The position numbers and the translations under genes were made by a program. Positions 41,417 through 41,434 of a DNA stretch of 41,434 nt are shown here, piece after piece. A model generated the notes under the pieces. The model was given only the letters and a program-made list of their open reading frames with translations. It was not told the origin of the DNA and did not search any database. How positions within the stretch are numbered: the first letter of the stretch is position 1; the number at the start of each line of letters is the position of its first letter. The DNA is from CAZXYS01 sp964645005 (GTDB taxonomy: Bacteria; Bacteroidota; Ignavibacteria; Kapaibacteriales; UBA2268), in NCBI GenBank assembly GCA_964645005.1, contig CAZXYS010000037.1:1-41434 (forward strand), given 5' to 3'.

Positions 41417-41434
41417 GCAACAAAGTGCTTTAGC
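41417..41434. repeat. Composite hairpin repeat (copy 3, cut by the window end)
   Basis: GCAACAAAGTGCTTTAGC is identical to the left half of the first hairpin at 2039-2062 and 16498-16520. The window ends within the element. Confidence 0.7.

Overview
The window looks like a chromosomal piece of a Gram-negative bacterium of the Bacteroidota/Chlorobiota/Ignavibacteriota (FCB) assemblage. Three large secreted proteins end in type IX secretion (T9SS) sorting domains. There are two TonB-dependent receptor-type proteins, a PD40/OmpA-like lipoprotein resembling PorE, and an LPS-heptose kinase. Several genes have promoter-like sequences of the Bacteroidota type (TTTG or TTG, about 19-20 nt, TAnnTTTG). 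Strong GGAGG ribosome-binding sites precede many genes, which fits Ignavibacteria/Kapabacteria-like lineages better than classical Bacteroidia. The species assignment is inference.

Layout. 1-6.5 kb: aldehyde dehydrogenase, a T9SS beta-propeller protein, a DUF3108 protein, an RRM RNA-binding protein and a divergent aspartate kinase. 6.5-14.4 kb is an accessory region: rfaE1, an intact but orphan phage terminase large subunit, a coiled-coil gene with its own promoter and terminator, a T9SS Omp28/thioredoxin-like protein, and a phage-type regulatory switch (XRE repressor opposite a small gene and a Mor-family activator). A broken toxin-antitoxin array follows, with a PIN toxin cut by a dispersed repeat next to a minimal nucleotidyltransferase. 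14.6-17.5 kb: glnA, then 1.5 kb of repeats, hairpins and a 33-codon membrane-peptide gene. 17.5-28.2 kb is all on the minus strand: a heme-type TonB-dependent receptor, a small exported protein, a second large receptor-like protein, and a 1376-residue T9SS beta-helix/Ig surface protein. 28.7-35.3 kb: an orphan TPR sensor histidine kinase divergent from a TPR/OGT-type glycosyltransferase and a GT2-like glycosyltransferase, then a 5'-truncated CTERM-anchored surface-protein fragment. 35.4-41.4 kb: a PorE-like lipoprotein, alr, scpA, scpB, then a thioredoxin / DUF6132 / DUF1858 redox cluster.

Intergenic DNA is full of short dispersed hairpin repeats. Several different families share the loop core GCTTTAGC, and the window ends inside one copy. 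The most interesting items are the face-to-face promoter/operator switch at 13037-13137, the orphan terminase and Mor gene beside a secreted protein, the decayed toxin-antitoxin array, and a leader upstream of the DUF6132 gene that can fold in two mutually exclusive ways, one of which hides the ribosome-binding site. No rRNA, tRNA, CRISPR array or insertion sequence was recognised.
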